Of a stretch of DNA of 12,891 bases, positions 6,484 through 12,891 are shown one piece after another. Where the stretch lies: the NCBI GenBank assembly GCA_021780285.1, contig JAJXZA010000118.1, positions 1 through 12,891 on the forward strand, given 5' to 3'. Positions within the stretch are counted from its first letter, which is position 1. Each line of letters opens with the position of its first letter. The notes beneath the pieces were generated by a model. It was not told the DNA's origin and did not search any database. It saw only the letters and a program-made list of their open reading frames with translations. Position numbers and translations under genes: made by a program. Source of the DNA: Planctomycetota bacterium (GTDB lineage: Bacteria; Planctomycetota; Phycisphaerae; WQYP01).

Positions 6484-6502
6484 CAGCCCAGAGCATGGGC
6501 TG
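6484..6502 (+). other. Intercistronic stem-loop between acr3 and arsM
   Basis: A perfect 7-bp stem, CAGCCCA (6484-6490) with TGGGCTG (6496-6502), and 5-nt loop GAGCA, sits 5 nt after the acr3 stop. It is followed by GCTAATAAGGGG, not a T-run, so termination is unlikely. It could stabilise the upstream message or lower arsM expression. The arsM ribosome binding site (AAGGGG) lies just downstream. Confidence 0.4.
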
Positions 6503-6522
6503 GCTAATAAGGGGTCATAATC

Positions 6523-7464
6523 ATGCAAGAGGATATCCTCAAACGAGTTCAGCAGAGCTATGCCGCCGTCGCCGAGTCAAACCTGTCCAGCGCTGACGCG
6601 GGCGTGCGCGCCGTAGCCGAATCCTTTGGTTACAGCAGCGCCGAACTCGCCGCAATTCCCGCAGAGGCCAACATGGGGCTTTCGTGCGGCAATCCCACAG
6701 CCTTGGCCTCACTTAAGCCCGGCGAAGTGGTTGTAGACTTAGGCTGCGGCGGCGGCATGGACGTGTTTTTGGCGGCCGCCAGAGTCGGCCCCGCAGGCAA
6801 AGCCATCGGCATAGACATGACCGCCAGCATGATTGATCGCGCCCGGCGCAACGCCGAAAAAGGCCCCCAGGGCCGACCGTATGAAAACGTGCAGTTTATT
6901 CTGGCAACCATTGACGCCACCACGCTGCCTGCCGGTACGGCCGATTGTGTCATTTCCAACTGCGTGATTAATCTCGCGCCCGATAAGCCCGCGGTGCTCC
7001 GCGAAATATTTCGCATTCTCAGGCCCGGCGGGCGCGTTGCCATCAGCGACATTGCCCTGCAAAATCCATTGCCCTCCGAGCTGGCCGACAACGTCAGCGC
7101 CTATTCAGCTTGCATTGCCGGAGCTGTCATGTTCGAAACGTATTACGAACACTTGGCGGACGCCGGCTTTGCCGATATACGCATCATCAACAGCGGGGCT
7201 GATTTAAATGCCTATTCCAAGGTGCAGGGCGCTGCTGCGTGCTGCGTTACCGACGGCTCCGTGCCGACAGCCCAGCAGCCAGCGGACAGCGCCAGCTTAA
7301 GCACCCGGCTGAATGTGGCGTCATCGGGCTGCTGCGACTCGTCAAAAGGAACCAAGCCGCTCCATGCAGATTTGGCCGAACTGCTTTGCCGCTACGACCT
7401 CAACGATTACGCAGCTTCTGTTAAGATATATGCCGTTAAACCAATCGGGCAGCTCGCGGGGTAA
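6523..7464 (+). CDS. arsM: Arsenite S-adenosylmethionine methyltransferase
   Basis: 313 residues. ArsM transfers methyl groups from SAM to As(III), giving mono-, di- and possibly volatile trimethyl arsenicals. Seen: the SAM-binding motif VVDLGCGGGMDVF (residues 70-82), acidic motif II GIDM (Asp98), and the three cysteines of the As(III) site: Cys55 (MGLSCGNP), Cys147 (ISNCVINLAPDK) and Cys197 (YSACIAGA), corresponding to Cys72/174/224 of algal ArsM. The C-terminal portion carries further vicinal cysteines (AACC near 237, GCCDSS near 271), common in bacterial ArsM. Start ATG 6523 with AAGGGG about 8 nt upstream. It is the last gene of the ars operon: the next gene is 92 nt away and has its own promoter-like sequence. 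It provides an alternative fate for arsenite besides Acr3 efflux. Confidence 0.95.
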   Translation: MQEDILKRVQQSYAAVAESNLSSADAGVRAVAESFGYSSAELAAIPAEANMGLSCGNPTALASLKPGEVVVDLGCGGGMDVFLAAARVGPAGKAIGIDMTASMIDRARRNAEKGPQGRPYENVQFILATIDATTLPAGTADCVISNCVINLAPDKPAVLREIFRILRPGGRVAISDIALQNPLPSELADNVSAYSACIAGAVMFETYYEHLADAGFADIRIINSGADLNAYSKVQGAAACCVTDGSVPTAQQPADSASLSTRLNVASSGCCDSSKGTKPLHADLAELLCRYDLNDYAASVKIYAVKPIGQLAG

Positions 7465-7483
7465 GGGCCGCGATTTGCCGCCC
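7465..7483 (+). terminator. Stem-loop immediately after arsM
   Basis: GGGCcGC (7465-7471) pairs with GCcGCCC (7477-7483): six base pairs with one C-C mismatch and loop GATTT, directly after the arsM stop. No T-run follows, so if it ends the ars transcript it does so without the classical U-tract. Weak support. Confidence 0.3.
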
Positions 7484-7529
7484 GCAACGCAATGAATGAC
7501 AAGGTCAAGGAAGAAAATCAGGGTGCCTG

Positions 7530-7535
7530 TATACT
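7530..7535 (+). promoter_or_regulatory. Possible -10 box for the ybh-like operon
   Basis: TATACT at 7530-7535 is the same -10 hexamer seen before arsR and lies 21 nt before the adaptor start codon. I find no convincing -35 at 16-18 bp. The ArsR-type dyad is absent here, so this operon is probably not under ArsR. Confidence 0.3.
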
Positions 7536-7556
7536 TGTGGATAAATAGGTGACTTT

Positions 7557-8609
7557 ATGAAGAAGCGATTGCTGCGGATTTTAATATTGCTGCTGCTGGT
7601 GGCGGCGGGCACGGCCATTTGGTTCTTTTACTTTCGTAAGCCGCCGGCCAACAAGCATATTCTGCTCCTGTATGGCAATGTTGATACACGCCAGGTAGAC
7701 CTCGCTTTTAATAACTCCGAGCGTATCAATACTGAAATCGTTCAGGAGGGCGACCATGTGCACGCCGGCGAGCTGCTCGCCACGCTCGATACCAGTCGGC
7801 TCAAGCCCGCATTGGAGCAGGCGGCGGCCGAGTTGGCCGCGCAGCAGCAAGTGGTGGATCGCTTAAAGGCCGGCTCTCGCCCGCAGGAAATCGCCGCCGC
7901 CCGCGCCCAATTACTCGCGGCCAAGGCGGATGCCGTCAACGCCCAGACGCTTTACGACCGTTATCGCAAACTATTGCATACCGGCGATGTCACGAGTCAG
8001 AAAGTGGACGATGCCGCTGCCGCACTCAAGGTGGCCCATTACAAAATGATCGCCGCCCAAAAATCATGGCGGCTCGCCGTGCTCGGACCGCGCATCGAAG
8101 ACATTCGCCAGGCCCAGGCTCAACTCAAGGCCGATCAGGCCAACCTCGCACTGGCCCGCCAGCGCCTTGCCGACGCCAAACTCTACAGCCCGGTGGATGG
8201 CATTGTGCGCGAGCGCCTGCTGGAACCCGGCGATATGGCCTCGCCGGCAGCTCCAGTATTTTCCATCGCCATCGAAAACCCCAAATGGGTTCGCGCCTAC
8301 GTTGCCGAACCCGACCTGGGCCGCATACGCCTCGGAGACAAAGCCGCTATTCAAGTTGACAGCTTTCCGCATCACATCTTTAAAGGCTGGATTGGTTTTA
8401 TTTCGCCAACCGCCGAGTTTACTCCCAAAACCGTTGAAACCACCGTTCTGCGAACCGACTTGGTCTACCAGGTTCGGGTGTTTGTCCACGATCCGCATGA
8501 CCAACTGCGTTTGGGTATGCCGGCCACGGTGGCCTTGCACCTGAAACAATCTGCGTCCAGTGCCGCCGCGTCGCAACCGTCCGCCAAACATGGGGATACC
8601 CAACCGTGA
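7557..8609 (+). CDS. ybhG: Periplasmic adaptor of ABC exporter, HlyD/YbhG type
   Basis: 350 residues (E. coli YbhG is about 330). It is a membrane-fusion protein that would link an inner-membrane ABC exporter to the envelope. Seen: short basic N-terminus MKKRLLR then one hydrophobic span (about residues 5-26) acting as signal anchor; the first half of a lipoyl-like domain (DLAFNNSERI, VQEGDHVHAGELLATLD); a long alpha-helical hairpin rich in Ala, Gln, Leu and Lys (about 80-205), with RPQEIAAARAQL and RIEDIRQAQAQL repeats; then the second lipoyl half with the family motif YSPVDGIVRERLLEPGDMA (about 208-227) and a C-terminal beta-barrel domain. It ends in a Ser/Ala-rich tail. Start ATG 7557 with AGGTGA at 7547-7552. 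It overlaps the next gene by 4 nt (GTGA), so the two are translationally coupled. The substrate is unknown. Confidence 0.9.
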   Translation: MKKRLLRILILLLLVAAGTAIWFFYFRKPPANKHILLLYGNVDTRQVDLAFNNSERINTEIVQEGDHVHAGELLATLDTSRLKPALEQAAAELAAQQQVVDRLKAGSRPQEIAAARAQLLAAKADAVNAQTLYDRYRKLLHTGDVTSQKVDDAAAALKVAHYKMIAAQKSWRLAVLGPRIEDIRQAQAQLKADQANLALARQRLADAKLYSPVDGIVRERLLEPGDMASPAAPVFSIAIENPKWVRAYVAEPDLGRIRLGDKAAIQVDSFPHHIFKGWIGFISPTAEFTPKTVETTVLRTDLVYQVRVFVHDPHDQLRLGMPATVALHLKQSASSAAASQPSAKHGDTQP

Positions 8610-10411
8610 CCATGGCCGATGCATCAACTGCCAAGCTGCGGTGTGCCAATGTGCACCGGTCGTTTCGCCGCAAAAATGGTTCTGTGCTGCGCGCCGTGGT
8701 GGATATTTCGCTTGCAGCCCAGCCTGGAACCGTCACAGCGCTGGTTGGCCCTGATGGAGCCGGAAAAACCACCCTGCTCCGTATGATTACTGCCTTAATC
8801 ACGCCCGACCAAGGCTCTATTGAGGTGGCCGGCGTGGATGTGTGCAAAAATCCATCCGCGGTCCAGGCCATGGTGGGATATATGCCCCAGCGTTTCGGCC
8901 TGTACGAAGACCTTACCGTCGAAGAAAATCTCAACCTCTATGCCAATCTTCATGGTGTTCCGGCCCGCCGGCGCCAGGCAGTGTACGAACCCCTGATGAA
9001 AATGACCGCGCTCGCCCCATTTATGCATCGCCTCGCCGGGCGACTCAGCGGCGGCATGAAGCAAAAGCTCGGCCTCGCGTGCACCCTGGTTCGCACGCCC
9101 GAGCTTTTGGTGCTCGATGAGCCAACCGTAGGCGTAGACCCCGTCTCGCGCCGCGAATTGTGGGAAATAATCGCTCGCCTCGTGGGCGAAAGCGGCCTTA
9201 CCGTTGTCATGAGCACTCCATACCTCGACGAAGCCGAGCGCTGCGACGCCGCTCTGGTGCTCTATGAGGGGCGCGTGATCAGCGCCGGCCCGCCCCACGC
9301 CATGCGCGAGCTTGCCGCAGGCCGGGTATTCCGCATCAGCCCGCCCGTCGGCCAAACGCCGCGCTATATGCAGTCGCGCCTTATGAATCAGCCGGGGCTG
9401 GTGGACGCCGTACCCGAAGGCGGCCAGGTGCGCTGTGTAACAGCCCCAAGTTCCGCAGACGCAAACCCGCTGGCCGGTTTGATGCCGCAGCCGGCGGCCC
9501 CGCGGTTTGAAGATGGCTTTATGATCACGCTGCCTCAAAATCAGAGCAGCGCTGCATCTGCCGCTGTCCGTGGGCAAAGAGCTCCCGCAAACCAAATCTT
9601 GGCCGAAAGCATTGGCAATGCCCGTCCCAACAACTCTCCCGGCAGCGAGGAACCCGTCGTCGAAGTACACGATCTTGTCCGCCGCTTTGGTGAGTTTATC
9701 GCGGTCAACCATGTAACCTTTACCGTCCGCCGCCGCGAAATATTCGGATTGCTTGGCCCCAATGGTGCCGGCAAAAGCACGACGTTTCGCATGCTCTGCG
9801 GCTTGCTGCCGCCCACTTCAGGCACGCTGCGTGTCGCTGGGGTTGATGCGCGCCGCGCCGGCTCAGCAGCCCGCCAGCGCCTCGGTTATGTCGCCCAAAA
9901 GTTTTCGCTCTATGGCCACCTTACCATGGCCCAAAATCTCGCCTTCTTCGCCAGCGCCTATGGCCTGCACAGTGCAAAACGCCGTGCGCGGCTGGCCTGG
10001 GCCATCGAAGAGTTTGAGCTTGGCGACTACCTCCAAACCCTCAGCGGCGCAGCGCCGGGCGGCTACAAACAGCGGCTCGCCATGGCCTGCGCCTTGCTGC
10101 ACGAGCCTGAATTGCTCTTTCTCGATGAGCCTACCTCTGGCGTAGACCCGCTGGCGAGGCGCGAGTTTTGGCAGCGCATCAACACTTTGGCCGAAGGCGG
10201 CGTTACCGTTGTCGTCACCACCCACTTTATGGAAGAAGCCGAATATTGCGATCGGCTGCTCATCCTTAACAACGGGCGCATTTTGGCCCAAGGTTCGCCT
10301 GCGGAAGTGCGCCAGCATGCCCTGGCCAAAGACTCCCAGCCGCCCACCATGGAAGATGCCTTTATCGCCATCGTCGAAGCTTCCGCAGTTGCTGGCGGAG
10401 GCAAAGCATGA
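8606..10411 (+). CDS. ybhF: Double ABC ATPase of YbhF type
   Basis: 601 residues with two nucleotide-binding domains in one chain. NBD1: Walker A GPDGAGKTT (48-56), signature LSGGMKQ (147-153), Walker B LLVLDEP (167-173). NBD2: Walker A GPNGAGKST (384-392), Walker B LLFLDEP (503-509), H-loop His540 in TTHFMEEAE. Two departures from consensus: NBD1 has Pro205 (STPYLDEAE) where the H-loop histidine should be, and NBD2 has APGGYKQ (483-489) in place of LSGGQ. Both fall in the same composite ATP site (NBD1 Walker face plus NBD2 signature), leaving the other site canonical. YbhF of E. coli similarly lacks a clean LSGGQ in its second half, as I recall. The linker at about 228-350 is long. GTG 8606 overlaps the adaptor stop (GTGA); an ATG two codons later (8612) is possible. 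The gene overlaps the following permease by ATGA. Confidence 0.93.
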   Translation: MTMADASTAKLRCANVHRSFRRKNGSVLRAVVDISLAAQPGTVTALVGPDGAGKTTLLRMITALITPDQGSIEVAGVDVCKNPSAVQAMVGYMPQRFGLYEDLTVEENLNLYANLHGVPARRRQAVYEPLMKMTALAPFMHRLAGRLSGGMKQKLGLACTLVRTPELLVLDEPTVGVDPVSRRELWEIIARLVGESGLTVVMSTPYLDEAERCDAALVLYEGRVISAGPPHAMRELAAGRVFRISPPVGQTPRYMQSRLMNQPGLVDAVPEGGQVRCVTAPSSADANPLAGLMPQPAAPRFEDGFMITLPQNQSSAASAAVRGQRAPANQILAESIGNARPNNSPGSEEPVVEVHDLVRRFGEFIAVNHVTFTVRRREIFGLLGPNGAGKSTTFRMLCGLLPPTSGTLRVAGVDARRAGSAARQRLGYVAQKFSLYGHLTMAQNLAFFASAYGLHSAKRRARLAWAIEEFELGDYLQTLSGAAPGGYKQRLAMACALLHEPELLFLDEPTSGVDPLARREFWQRINTLAEGGVTVVVTTHFMEEAEYCDRLLILNNGRILAQGSPAEVRQHALAKDSQPPTMEDAFIAIVEASAVAGGGKA

Positions 10412-11559
10412 GCGCTCCGATGCCCTATTCACCTCCGCCGGCATTCGCTTCTTTGCGGCGCGTCCTCGCGCTGGTTTACAAGGAAGGCATGCAGATACTG
10501 CGCGACCCAAGCAGCATTGCTATCTCGATTGTGCTGCCCATTGTGCTGATTCTGCTCTTTGGCTACGGCCTCTCGCTCGATATTAAGCAGGTGCCCATTG
10601 CGCTGGTGGTGGAAGGCTCTTCACCGGCAGCCACGAGCCTCGCGGGCAGCTTTCGCCTGACGCGCTATTTTGACCCGCAAACCGTTCCCACGCTCCATGC
10701 CGCCGAGATTCTCCTGCAGCAGCGGCGGGTGCTCGGCATCGTCTGGATTCGCCACGGATTTTCCCGCGATTTTCAGGCCCGCCGCGCCCGCGTCGCCGTT
10801 TTGGTGCAGGGAGCCGAGGTAAACCGCGACCGGCTTATTCAAGGTTACGCTGCCAGCGTTATTCAGCAATGGTCGCAGCAGCAGGCTGGACGCCTCGGTG
10901 TGGTGTGGCAGCCGGGGGCAACTGTTGAAAGCCGCGTGTGGTTTAACGAGGCCATGCGCAGCCGGCTGTTTCTGGTGCCCGGCGTTATTGTGCTGGTGAT
11001 GACCTTAATCGGCGCGCTGATGACTGCGCTGGTGGTTTCACGCGAATGGGAGCGCGGCACCATGGAGTCGCTTTTTGTTACGCCGGTGCGTGCCGGCGAG
11101 ATTCTGCTCGGCAAAACCATTCCCTATTTTATGCTGGGCATGATTGGCCTGGCACTGTGCATTTTCAGCGCTACGGTGCTGTTTAAGGTGCCGCTGGTTG
11201 GCTCTGTCTGGGTGCTCGCGGTCGCCTCCGGGCTGTACCTGCTGGTGGCTTTGGCGCTGGGGCTGCTTATTTCGACGGTTGCCAAAAATCAGTTCGTAGC
11301 CATACAGGTGGCCATGCTGGTGACATTTCTGCCGGCCTTTATTTTGTCCGGTTTTATCTTTGATTTGCGCAGCATGCCGCCGTTTATTCAGGCCGTTACC
11401 TTTGTGGTGCCGGCCCGATACTATGTGGCGGTTCTGCAGACAATATTTCTCGCCGGCGATGTGTGGGCGGTGCTTTTGCCCAACGGCGCTGTGCTGCTCG
11501 TCATGGCTGTGGTGCTGCTGGCGCTAACCCGCGCCAAAACCCGTAAGAGGCTTTTATAA
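10408..11559 (+). CDS. ybhS: ABC-2 type permease, YbhS-like
   Basis: 383 residues with ABC-2 permease layout: a cytoplasmic N-terminal segment with the elbow YKEGMQILRDP, TM1 at about 36-53, a large periplasmic loop (about 56-185), then five hydrophobic spans to the end. The conserved cytoplasmic motif REWERGTMESLFVTPV follows TM2, and the late motif PAFILSGFIFDLRSMPPFIQ is typical of YbhS/YbhR-type permeases. The start overlaps the ATPase stop as ATGA (10408-10411). It should form the membrane channel together with the next gene. E. coli YbhS is about the same length (377). The naming as S rather than R rests on operon order only. Confidence 0.9.
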   Translation: MSAPMPYSPPPAFASLRRVLALVYKEGMQILRDPSSIAISIVLPIVLILLFGYGLSLDIKQVPIALVVEGSSPAATSLAGSFRLTRYFDPQTVPTLHAAEILLQQRRVLGIVWIRHGFSRDFQARRARVAVLVQGAEVNRDRLIQGYAASVIQQWSQQQAGRLGVVWQPGATVESRVWFNEAMRSRLFLVPGVIVLVMTLIGALMTALVVSREWERGTMESLFVTPVRAGEILLGKTIPYFMLGMIGLALCIFSATVLFKVPLVGSVWVLAVASGLYLLVALALGLLISTVAKNQFVAIQVAMLVTFLPAFILSGFIFDLRSMPPFIQAVTFVVPARYYVAVLQTIFLAGDVWAVLLPNGAVLLVMAVVLLALTRAKTRKRLL

Positions 11560-11560
11560 C

Positions 11561-12676
11561 GTGAACGTGCTGCTGCGCATTATTGCCCTGGTTTTCAAAG
11601 AGCTGGCAACGGTCTTTAAGGAGCCGCGCGCCCGCATGACCATTATTGTTCCGCCGTTGCTGCAGATGTTTGTGTTTGGCTATGCCGCCTCGTTTGATCT
11701 GCATCAGGCCCGCTTTGCCGTGTGGGACCAGGACCGCGGTCCCGCAGCCGCACAGCTTATTGCCGATGTGCGGGCCTCAAGTGCATTTTTGTACGCCGGC
11801 GACGTTTCCGGCCCGCAGGCGGTCCGCCGCTGGCTTGACAGCAAAAAAGTCATGATGGTGCTCGAAATACCCGAGGATTTTCAGCGCAACCTCACCAACC
11901 GCGGCACTGCCCGCGTTGAAGTTATTGTGGATGGCCGCAACTCCAACACGGCCGGCACTGCGCTTATTTACCTCACCAGCATCATCAGTGCGTTTAACAA
12001 CCAATGGCGCGCGGCCAACCATTTGCCTGCCGCTCCCGTAGATGCGGTGGTGCGCGCCTGGTACAACCCCGAGTTCGAATCGCGTTGGGACATTGTGCCC
12101 GGCCTCATCGGCCTGCTCACGCTGCTGCAGATGATTTTGCTCACCGCCATGTCGGTGGCGCGCGATCGCGAGCAAGGCACGCTCGATCAACTGCTGGTAA
12201 CGCCCATGGGCCCGCTCGAAATTATCATAGGCAAGTGCGTGCCCACGCTGCTCATCGGCCTGGGCCAGGCGACGGCGGCGCTGCTGGTGGCGCGCTTTTG
12301 GTTCGACATTCCCTTTGCGGGTTCTTACGGAGTTTTATACCTGGGGCTTGGAATATTTCTGCTGGCATCCATAGGCGTGGGCCTGTTTGTCTCAACCTTT
12401 ACCGCCACGATGCAGCAGGCCATGCTCGGCACCTTCTTGTTTATGGTGCCGTTTGCAATTCTTTCGGGCCTGACAACCCCCATCACCTCGATGCCGCCAT
12501 TGGTGCAGCACATCACGCTGATTGACCCCTTGCGCTATGCCGTCACCCTTATTCACGAGGTATACCTGCAGGCGTACGGCCTGCGCGGCATCTGGCCGCA
12601 GCTTTGGCCGCTCACGCTCATCGCCGCCGTCACGCTGCTCTGGAGCAGTTGGGCCTTCTGGCGGAAGCTGAACTGA
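11561..12676 (+). CDS. ybhR: ABC-2 type permease, YbhR-like
   Basis: 371 residues, paralogous to the preceding permease: elbow FKELATVFKEPRAR, TM1 around 27-45, a periplasmic loop to about 178, the motif ARDREQGTLDQLLVTPMGPLE after TM2, and PFAILSGLTTPITSMPPLVQ in the late re-entrant region. The start is GTG 11561, one base after the preceding stop, with AAGAGG at 11545-11550; the next in-frame ATG is far inside TM1, so GTG is preferred. It ends in WRKLN. It is the last gene of the exporter operon, and a non-coding region of 181 bp follows. Two non-identical permeases with one double ATPase indicate a heterodimeric exporter. Confidence 0.9.
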   Translation: MNVLLRIIALVFKELATVFKEPRARMTIIVPPLLQMFVFGYAASFDLHQARFAVWDQDRGPAAAQLIADVRASSAFLYAGDVSGPQAVRRWLDSKKVMMVLEIPEDFQRNLTNRGTARVEVIVDGRNSNTAGTALIYLTSIISAFNNQWRAANHLPAAPVDAVVRAWYNPEFESRWDIVPGLIGLLTLLQMILLTAMSVARDREQGTLDQLLVTPMGPLEIIIGKCVPTLLIGLGQATAALLVARFWFDIPFAGSYGVLYLGLGIFLLASIGVGLFVSTFTATMQQAMLGTFLFMVPFAILSGLTTPITSMPPLVQHITLIDPLRYAVTLIHEVYLQAYGLRGIWPQLWPLTLIAAVTLLWSSWAFWRKLN

Positions 12677-12737
12677 GGTGTTGTAGGCGTATTACCTGCA
12701 AATGCCAGACCGCGTGAAATATTTCGCCCATTCCATG

Positions 12738-12757
12738 GCCCGCCCGGGAGCGCGGGC
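12738..12757 (+). terminator. Stem-loop after the exporter operon
   Basis: GCCCGC (12738-12743) pairs with GCGGGC (12752-12757) over an 8-nt loop, 62 nt after the ybhR stop. It is GC-rich and stable, but GTCCTCG rather than T's follows. It is a candidate 3' end of the exporter transcript. Confidence 0.35.
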
Positions 12758-12784
12758 GTCCTCGCCAATACTGTCCGGAATATG

Positions 12785-12823
12785 TTAACGCTACAGCAAC
12801 ACAATGTTAACACAATCTTAATG
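12785..12823 (+). repeat. Four 11-bp-phased hexamers, Pho-box-like (or CtrA-like) operator
   Basis: TTAACG (12785), GCAACA (12796), TTAACA (12807) and TTAATG (12818) start exactly 11 bp apart, so all lie on one face of the helix. Four TTAACA-like hexamers with 5-bp spacers are the form of PhoP boxes in Bacillus and resemble the 11-bp repeats of PhoB boxes. The last two also read TTAA-N7-TTAA, the CtrA motif of alphaproteobacteria. The last hexamer lies 16 bp before a -10-like TATGTT (12840-12845), the place of the -35, as in response-regulator-activated promoters. The regulator identity is inferred. Confidence 0.5.
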
Positions 12824-12836
12824 GCGCTTTCGCGCC
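12823..12836 (+). repeat. Short inverted repeat in promoter spacer
   Basis: GGCGC (12823-12827) and GCGCC (12832-12836) flank TTTC. It lies between the phased hexamers and the putative -10, so it would not be transcribed from that promoter. It may be incidental or a second protein-binding site. Confidence 0.25.
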
Positions 12837-12857
12837 GAATATGTTCTACTCTCGGCC

Positions 12858-12891
12858 ATGAGTAAAGCAGACCAACAACTCGTGGCCGCGG
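12858..12891 (+). CDS. Start of a truncated gene (11 codons visible)
   Basis: An ATG at 12858 opens MSKADQQLVAA and runs off the window edge. No strong Shine-Dalgarno is visible. The -10-like TATGTT at 12840-12845 would put the transcript start about 6 nt before the ATG, again a very short leader. The 11 residues are too few to assign a family. The position behind the phased hexamer array is the only contextual hint. Confidence 0.45.
   Translation, partial: MSKADQQLVAA

Noticed and set aside
8795..9712. 305-codon open frame on the minus strand inside ybhF
   Set aside because: It is antisense to conserved ABC ATPase motifs in a GC-rich gene, and its translation has no recognisable domain. 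It is an antisense shadow.
9863..10510. 215-codon open frame on the minus strand at the ybhF-ybhS junction
   Set aside because: It opposes two overlapping conserved genes and shows no family motif or ribosome binding site. It is an artefact of composition.
12821..12865. 14-codon open frame MALSRRICSTLGHE as a leader peptide
   Set aside because: It starts within the last phased hexamer, upstream of the putative -10, and has no ribosome binding site, so it would not be on the transcript.
1..12891. Insertion sequences, CRISPR arrays, tRNA or rRNA genes and attachment sites
   Set aside because: I read both strands and found no transposase motifs, regularly spaced long repeats, cloverleaf or rRNA-like segments. 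The island character of the ars genes is not backed by visible mobile elements.

Overview
The window is a GC-rich bacterial segment with every recognisable gene on the + strand. The bacterium is probably Gram-negative, because the distal operon encodes a periplasmic adaptor of the YbhG/HlyD type. No rRNA, tRNA or integrase is present to fix the phylum. The composition and gene repertoire would fit a planctomycete-like or other environmental lineage, but that is a weak guess. No insertion sequences, CRISPR arrays or RNA genes are visible.

Layout: (1) 1-1329 is the 3' part of katG (catalase-peroxidase), followed by a stem-loop. (2) 1417-7464 is a seven-gene arsenic resistance operon: arsR, arsC (thioredoxin-type), an arsD carrying an extra AhpD-like domain, a small stand-alone CMD/AhpD-family gene, arsA (both ATPase halves), acr3 and arsM. 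Two copies of the same dyad element, probable ArsR operators, lie before arsR and before arsC. The arsR copy sits inside a near-consensus promoter whose predicted start point is the A of the ATG, so arsR is probably a leaderless message. (3) 7557-12676 is a tightly coupled four-gene ABC-2 exporter operon in the same order as E. coli ybhGFSR: membrane-fusion adaptor, double-ABC ATPase and two permeases. (4) 12677-12857 is a regulatory region with four hexamers phased at 11 bp (Pho-box-like or CtrA-like) in front of a gene that leaves the window after 11 codons.

How the ars genes fit together: ArsC reduces arsenate to arsenite. The ArsD domain should pick up As(III) with its Cys13/Cys14/Cys19 triad and hand it to ArsA, whose three metal-site cysteines are all present. 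ArsA would then energise Acr3, which carries the conserved Cys and Glu. ArsM offers methylation as a second fate. ArsR controls the set.

The most unusual element is the arsD product. A complete AhpD peroxidase/disulfide-reductase signature (E-x11-C-x2-C-x3-H) sits between the ArsD core and the C-terminal vicinal cysteine pairs typical of ArsD, as if a redox enzyme had been inserted into the arsenic metallochaperone. The next gene is a CMD-family protein that has lost most of that active site. Together they suggest a thiol-redox module built into arsenite delivery.
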